Shown piece after piece: positions 56,459 to 60,991 of a stretch of 60,991 nt of DNA. The notes beneath the pieces were generated by a model that was given only the letters and a program-made list of their open reading frames with translations, searched no databases and was not told where the DNA came from. The first letter of the stretch is position 1; each line of letters begins with the position of its first letter. Origin of the DNA: Planctomycetota bacterium (GTDB lineage: Bacteria; Planctomycetota; J058; JAJDCQ01); assembly GCA_029260755.1 (NCBI GenBank), contig JAJDCQ010000237.1, forward strand, positions 1-60,991. Reading direction: 5' to 3'. Made by a program: the position numbers and the translations under genes.

Positions 56459-57787
56459 ATGGACCTGGCCGACCTCCCGCCCCGCCGGCTCGGAGAGCTC
56501 CTCGCCGCCGAGGGGATCGAGCGCTTCTACCTCGTCTGGGACGAGGATGCGGGCGGCGTCCGGGCGAGCCACGCGATCCTCGACCCGCTCGCCCGGCGCC
56601 TCGAGGCGGACGCGCGCGACTTCGACCGCCACGAGGGCGTCTTCGGCGAGCTCGCGCCCCGCTCCGGCGCGCTCCTCGGGGCGTTCGTTCACCGAACCTG
56701 CCGGGGGCAGGGGGCGGGCGGCGTCCGCTTCTGGCGCTACGAGACCCTGGGGGGCTGGCTCGAGGACGGGCTCCGGCTCTCGCGCGGGATGACCCACAAG
56801 AACGCCCTCGCCGGGCTCTGGTGGGGCGGCGGCAAGGGCGTGATCGCGCGCGGGACGGGGCGCGAGGACGACGCCGACCCGGCCGTGCGGCGCCGGATCT
56901 ACGAGGACTACGGCGCGTTCATGTCGAGCCTGCGCGGCTGCTACGTCACCGCCGAGGACGCCGGCACCTGCGTCGCCGACATGGCGGCCGTCTTCTCGCG
57001 GACCCGGTTCACGACCTGCATCCCCGAGGCGCTCGGCGGCAGCGGCAACCCGAGCGTCCCGACCGCGCGCGGCGTGCTGCGCGGCATGGAGGCGGCCCTC
57101 CGTCACGCCGGCCGGGGCGGGATCGCCGGCAAGACGATTGCGATCCAGGGCGTCGGCAACGTCGGCGGCCCGCTCGTCGGGTTCCTCGCCGAGGCGGGCG
57201 TCGGGCGGGTGATCGCGGCCGACGTCGTCCCGGGGCGGGATGCCGTCCTGCGCGAGCGTCACCCCGACCTCGATCTCGAGGTGCGGATCGTCGAGCCCGG
57301 AGACGTCTCCATCATCGAGGAGCCGGCCGACGTCCTCGCGCCGTGCGCGGTCGGCGGCCTCCTCGGACCCGAGACGATTCCCCGCGTCGCGGCGCCGATC
57401 GTCTGCGGCGCCGCGAACAACCAGCTCCTCGACCTCGAGCGCGACGACCGCCTCCTCGCCGAGCGCGGGATCGTCTACCTGCCCGACTTCCTCGTGAACC
57501 GGATGGGGATCGTCGCCTGCGCGGACGAGCAGGCGGGCCACGTCACCGGCGACCCGGACATCGAGCGCCACCTCGGCGATGCGTGGGACGGCGGGATCTA
57601 CCGGCTCGCCCTGTCCGTCCTCGAGCGCGCCGCGGCGACCGAGCGCACCCCGCAGGCCGTCGCCCTGGAGCTCGCCGAGGAGCGAAGCCGACAGACCCAC
57701 CCGATCCACGGCCATCGCGGCGCGCGGATCATCCGGTCGCTCATCGATGATGGATGGGCGTCGGGACGGAGCCGACCTCGATGCTGA
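56459..57787 (+). CDS. Glu/Leu/Phe/Val-type dehydrogenase
   Basis: 442 residues from ATG 56459. The dinucleotide-binding motif is IQGVGNVGGPLVGFLAEAG. The substrate-side motif reads GMTHKNALAGLWWGGGKGVI, near that of leucine and phenylalanine dehydrogenases, with the catalytic Lys. YVTAEDAGT and GSGNPSVPTARGV also fit. It would deaminate an amino acid with NAD(P) to the 2-oxo acid and ammonia; which amino acid cannot be told. TTG 56450 is an alternative start. The stop overlaps the next ATG by seven bases. Confidence 0.9.
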   Translation: MDLADLPPRRLGELLAAEGIERFYLVWDEDAGGVRASHAILDPLARRLEADARDFDRHEGVFGELAPRSGALLGAFVHRTCRGQGAGGVRFWRYETLGGWLEDGLRLSRGMTHKNALAGLWWGGGKGVIARGTGREDDADPAVRRRIYEDYGAFMSSLRGCYVTAEDAGTCVADMAAVFSRTRFTTCIPEALGGSGNPSVPTARGVLRGMEAALRHAGRGGIAGKTIAIQGVGNVGGPLVGFLAEAGVGRVIAADVVPGRDAVLRERHPDLDLEVRIVEPGDVSIIEEPADVLAPCAVGGLLGPETIPRVAAPIVCGAANNQLLDLERDDRLLAERGIVYLPDFLVNRMGIVACADEQAGHVTGDPDIERHLGDAWDGGIYRLALSVLERAAATERTPQAVALELAEERSRQTHPIHGHRGARIIRSLIDDGWASGRSRPRC

Positions 57788-59127
57788 CCCGAAGCCAGAC
57801 CCACCTCGCCTTCGCCGTGCCCGTCGCGCTCGCGGCGATCGCCATCACCGTGTCCGGGACTGGCGGCCTCGCCCGCGCCCGCGACGACGACGACCCGGCG
57901 CCCGATCCGCGGGCGCTTCGCCGGGCGGTCGGCGACTACCTCTCGGCCGACGACGATGCCGGCCGCGCCGCGGCGCTCGCCGCGGCCGAGGCGGCCGGCG
58001 GCGCCAGGATCCCGATCGGCGACCTCGAGGAGGCGGTCGGCAAGGCGCTCGGTGGCGGCTTCAAGAAGGCGAAGAAGGGTCTCGTCGAGGGCGCGACCGA
58101 GGCCGCGAAGGTGCTCACGCCGGCGGGCGAGGTCGAGGTGCCGCCGAGCGCGTGGCGGGGCTACGTCCCCTCGAAGTACAACCCGCGGAAGGCGTGGCCG
58201 CTCCTCCTGGCCCTGCATCCGAAGGGCGACGACGCCGCGACCTACCTCCAGGTCTGGCACGTCGAGGCGCCCAAGGGCGCCAAGCTCACCCGCGAGAGCA
58301 AGAAGCTCCACCAGCAGGCGGAGGCGCGCGGGTGGCTCGTCCTCGCCCCGTCGGTGCCGGCCGGCCACCGCTGGGACGAGGGCGACGTCGCGCCGGCCGC
58401 GGCCCTGAACGCGCTCGCGACCTTCGCCCGCCGCTACCGCGTCGACCCCGACCGCGTCGTCGTCGAGGGGTTCAGCTCGGGCGCGAGCGGCGCGTGGCGG
58501 ATGGGGATCTTCCACGCCGACCGGCTCGCCGCGATCGTCCCGCGGGCCGGCGGCGTCGACCCGAAGCTGCTCGGCAACCTGACCGGGCTGCCCGCCTACG
58601 TCGTCCACGGCAAGACCGACGACGCCGTCCCGTTCGAGTGGTCGAAGAACGCGGTCGAGGCGCTCCGCGCCCAGCCGAAGCCCGCCGACGTCGTCTTCGC
58701 CGAGCGCGACGGCGGCCACGACTTCTTCGCCGACGAGAGCGAGAAGATCCTCAGGTGGGCCGACAAGAAGCGGCGCGAGCCCTACCCCGTGGAGGTCGAC
58801 TGGATGGCCCGCCCGGGCGTCGCGGGCAGCCGCGGCTACTGGCTCGAGGTCGCCCGCGGCTACGGCCTGCCGCGGGTCCGCGCCCGGATCGACCGCGCCG
58901 AGAACACGATCGCGGTCGAGGAGACCGACGGCGTCGAGGCGATCCGCCTCCACGTGAGCGAGCGGCTCCTCGAGCTCGCCCGAACCGTCAAGGTCACCTG
59001 GAATGGCGAGACCGCCTTCGAGGGCATGGTCACCCGCGACCTGGCCGGGCTGCTCGAGCACGTCGCTGAGACGCGCGACCCGGGCCGGGTCTACTCGGCC
59101 GTCCTCGAGGTCGAGGCCCCGAAGTAA
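57781..59127 (+). CDS. Secreted alpha/beta hydrolase (esterase/PHB-depolymerase-like)
   Basis: 448 residues from ATG 57781. A hydrophobic N-terminus (LAFAVPVALAAIAITVSG) exports it. After a helical segment the hydrolase core shows YVPSKYNPRKAWPLLLALHP, the nucleophile elbow VEGFSSGASGAW (GxSxG), VVHGKTDDAVPF and GGHDFFAD, giving a complete Ser-Asp-His triad. A beta-rich C-terminal domain of about 120 residues follows. It probably cleaves an ester in the periplasm or outside. It is coupled to the dehydrogenase gene, though no link in function is obvious. Confidence 0.87.
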   Translation: MLTRSQTHLAFAVPVALAAIAITVSGTGGLARARDDDDPAPDPRALRRAVGDYLSADDDAGRAAALAAAEAAGGARIPIGDLEEAVGKALGGGFKKAKKGLVEGATEAAKVLTPAGEVEVPPSAWRGYVPSKYNPRKAWPLLLALHPKGDDAATYLQVWHVEAPKGAKLTRESKKLHQQAEARGWLVLAPSVPAGHRWDEGDVAPAAALNALATFARRYRVDPDRVVVEGFSSGASGAWRMGIFHADRLAAIVPRAGGVDPKLLGNLTGLPAYVVHGKTDDAVPFEWSKNAVEALRAQPKPADVVFAERDGGHDFFADESEKILRWADKKRREPYPVEVDWMARPGVAGSRGYWLEVARGYGLPRVRARIDRAENTIAVEETDGVEAIRLHVSERLLELARTVKVTWNGETAFEGMVTRDLAGLLEHVAETRDPGRVYSAVLEVEAPK

Positions 59128-59156
59128 GGCTGCGACGGCGCGGGAGCGGAGCGAGC

Positions 59157-59858
59157 ATGGCGAGCGAGCGGGCGAGCTGGGAGATCCCCTTCGGCGACGG
59201 GCGCGCCCGTCCCATCGAGGTGGCGCTCCATCGCGCGGACGTCGGTCGGATCGCGGTGATGATGCCCGGCTGGGACGGCGACATCGACGGCTGGGAGCAG
59301 AAGTACGCCAAGATGGCCGACCTGCTCGCCGGACGCGGGATCGCCGCCGTCGTCCGGATGGGCAACCACCCCGTCGCCGGCCTCCCGTTCGAGACCTCGA
59401 GCCCCGACCAGCTCCGCGGCGTCGCGCGGCGGGCCGTCGCCGAGGCGACGGCCCTGTGCGGAAGCGCGACGCCGGAGCTCCTCGGGCTCGGGATGTCGGC
59501 CGGGGCGAGCGCCATGGCCGCGTGCGCCGGCGACCTGCCGGGGCTGACTCGGCTGCTGCTCCTCGCCCCGAGCGCCGACTGCGAGCTGCAGGACATGCGG
59601 TCGGGGCTGGCCGCGTATCGCGGGGCGCTCTTCGTCGTCGTCGGCGCCGACGACGAGGTCGTCGGGCGTCGCCTGCCCGAGGACGTCTTCCGGATGGCGC
59701 CCGACGCCGCCCGGGCCGAGATGGTGGTGGTCCCCGCGTGCGACCACCAGTTCCGCGGGCCGACGAACGGGCGGATCCTGAGCCAGGCGCCGCTCTGGGC
59801 GTTCGCCGACGACGCGCCGTTCCCCGATCCGGGGCGCGGCATCCACCTCTACGACTGA
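59157..59858 (+). CDS. Small cytoplasmic alpha/beta hydrolase
   Basis: 233 residues, no signal peptide. IAVMMPGWDGDIDGWEQKYA is the oxyanion strand, GLGMSAGASAMAA the GxSxG elbow, VVVGADDEVVG the Asp strand and PACDHQFRGP the His. The triad is complete. Substrate unknown. It starts 29 bases after the previous hydrolase gene, with CGGGAGCGGAGCG as a weak ribosome site. Confidence 0.82.
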   Translation: MASERASWEIPFGDGRARPIEVALHRADVGRIAVMMPGWDGDIDGWEQKYAKMADLLAGRGIAAVVRMGNHPVAGLPFETSSPDQLRGVARRAVAEATALCGSATPELLGLGMSAGASAMAACAGDLPGLTRLLLLAPSADCELQDMRSGLAAYRGALFVVVGADDEVVGRRLPEDVFRMAPDAARAEMVVVPACDHQFRGPTNGRILSQAPLWAFADDAPFPDPGRGIHLYD

Positions 59859-59946
59859 TGGCGGGGGGCGAGGACGAGACCCGGGAGCGGGCATTGCGTG
59901 GGGACGGCCAGCCTCGACCGCGATCCACCGCAGGAGACCGCCGCCC

Positions 59947-60822
59947 GTGTCCCTCCTTCAACGCCTCCTCCCGAGCTCCCTGGTCCCGACGCCCATGAGC
60001 CCCGACACCGACCGCCCCGAGCTCGACCAGGTCGAGCTGACCATCGCCGCGGCGCTTCACGCCAGGCTCGCCAAGGCGCGGAAGGACGCCCTGATCTTCA
60101 GCGTCGGCGTCGTCGTGCTGACGCCCTTCGCGATGGCGGCGATGCTCGCGGCGCTCCTGTTCATCGTGCGCGTGCCGACGCGCCGCATGGACGTGAACAG
60201 CATGACGACGGGCGACATGACCTGGATGTTGCTCGCCGTCGGCGAGTTCGTCCTCGGCCTCTTCCTCATCGTGACGGCCGTGGAGGCGGCGACCCACGGC
60301 AAGGGCCGCTCCTCGCGTCCGGGCGACCGGTCTCCGTGGATCTGGATCGGGATGGCGGCGATGATCCTCGCCGCGATCATCGGCCTCCACCTCGGCACCA
60401 ACCTGGTGTTCGACCAGCCGACCGCCCTCTTCGCGACCGTCGCGATCCTGCTCGTCGCCTTCCTCGGATTCCTCGGCCGGGCCCACGCGATCGACAAGCA
60501 GAACGGCCACGAGGACGTGGGGCATCCCGCCATCGGCATGGCGATGGTGTTCGCCGGCTTCATCCTCGACGCCTACGGCGAGATCTTCGGCAGCGGCTGG
60601 CTGCTCCGCGGCCTCGCCGACCACGAGGTCGCCCACGCGGCCCGCGCCCTCCGGGCGCTCCGCTTCGAGGACGACGACGGCGATGCCGGCCACGACATCC
60701 TCTGCGAGACGGGCGGAGGGAGGATCCGGATGGCGCTCGAGCACCTCGAGCTGATCCGGCGGGGGCCGAAGCTGACGATCGATGGGGGGCGGTTCGTCGG
60801 GGAGGCGCTGAGCGGCGGCTGA
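59947..60822 (+). CDS. Membrane protein with four predicted spans, unknown function
   Basis: 291 residues from GTG 59947; ATG 59995 is a possible later start. Spans lie at about 39-62 (IFSVGVVVLTPFAMAAMLAA), 92-115 (TWMLLAVGEFVLGLFLIVTA), 135-155 and 160-178. The C-terminal 90 residues are soluble, ending RRGPKLTIDGGRFVGEALSG. No family recognised. Confidence 0.7.
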   Translation: MSLLQRLLPSSLVPTPMSPDTDRPELDQVELTIAAALHARLAKARKDALIFSVGVVVLTPFAMAAMLAALLFIVRVPTRRMDVNSMTTGDMTWMLLAVGEFVLGLFLIVTAVEAATHGKGRSSRPGDRSPWIWIGMAAMILAAIIGLHLGTNLVFDQPTALFATVAILLVAFLGFLGRAHAIDKQNGHEDVGHPAIGMAMVFAGFILDAYGEIFGSGWLLRGLADHEVAHAARALRALRFEDDDGDAGHDILCETGGGRIRMALEHLELIRRGPKLTIDGGRFVGEALSGG

Positions 60823-60913
60823 GCTCGCGGGCTCCAAGTGAGCCACCGCTCGGCGAAGTCGACATCCGTCGTTCCCGGAACACGCGCGTCGGCAATGGAC
60901 TCGGATCTTGCAG

Positions 60914-60991
60914 CTCGCAATCCGCGTCATTCCGCGGAATCCGCGGTTCCCCTCGTTCGTGCCGAAAGAACGAAACCGCGGATTTCGCGGA
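60914..60991. repeat. Family C palindromic repeat, copy 3 (cut by window end)
   Basis: Starts CTCGCAATCCGCG and contains the AATCCGCGGTTCC / GAAACCGCGGATT arms of copies 1 and 2, with extra ATTCCGCG units at the front and a changed loop. It lies about 90 bases after the stop of the last gene; the rest is outside the window. Confidence 0.85.

Overview
The window reads as a chromosomal segment of a very GC-rich, Gram-negative-type bacterium, most likely a member of the Planctomycetota or a close relative. I infer this from the gene style: receptor-like Ser/Thr kinases, ECF sigma factors paired with membrane zinc-finger anti-sigma proteins, proteins built from a zinc ribbon plus a long Pro/Ala linker, HEAT-repeat secreted proteins, and lipid-A/glycan kinases and glycosyltransferases. 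No rRNA or tRNA gene was seen, so the taxonomic call is inference. No IS element, phage module or CRISPR array was recognised.

Layout. 0-11.4 kb (minus strand): two tandem paralogous transmembrane Ser/Thr kinases, then upstream in the same direction a membrane protein, an ADP-ribosylglycohydrolase remnant, a Sir2 deacylase, an unknown membrane protein and a HEAT protein, all tightly packed or overlapping. 11.5-20.6 kb (plus): an ECF sigma factor, a FecR-type anti-sigma-like protein, a lipoprotein, a methyltransferase, TsaE, a DRTGG-type ATPase, DapB and an HU-family protein. 20.9-22.8 kb: a second ECF sigma/anti-sigma pair. 23-24.4 kb (minus): a phospholipase D protein carrying a starch-binding-type domain. 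24.5-26.7 kb: Na/phosphate cotransporter plus PhoU. 26.8-32.3 kb: a four-gene glycan operon (GT4, GT2, double LPS-kinase-like protein, GT-C membrane glycosyltransferase). 32.4-35.4 kb: a large zinc-ribbon/WD40 membrane protein. 35.4-40 kb (minus): GT2, phosphoesterase, a SIS-zinc ribbon-PilZ fusion and a metalloprotease-like HEAT protein. 40.1-42.6 kb: SPFH/zinc-ribbon protein and TPR lipoprotein. 42.9-48.4 kb (minus): flippase, thioesterase, NAD kinase, paired Get3/ArsA-like ATPases and a bL34-like ribosomal protein. 48.6 kb: archease. 49.2-50.3 kb (minus): two small secreted paralogues of an unrecognised family. 50.6-56.4 kb (minus): SDR epimerase, acyltransferase, FGE-like protein, TIG/Ig-like lipoprotein, MazG. 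56.5-60.8 kb (plus): Glu/Leu dehydrogenase, two alpha/beta hydrolases and a membrane protein.

Two things stand out beyond ordinary genes. First, the small secreted pair at 49.2-50.3 kb shares a signal peptide, a conserved CGGMTTV-Pro motif after it, a low-complexity middle and an identical FDEVIL C-terminus; each gene has its own sigma-54-like -24/-12 promoter and its own look-alike terminator. Second, three families of long palindromic or inverted repeats (called A, B and C here) recur in at least nine intergenic places, and almost every copy lies directly 3' of a gene. Further oddities are a 57-bp inverted repeat that brackets the first kinase gene, a translationally coupled fragment of an ADP-ribosylglycohydrolase, a PLD-CBM20 fusion, a SIS-PilZ fusion, and a TIG-domain gene with no usual start codon except one buried in the neighbouring MazG gene.
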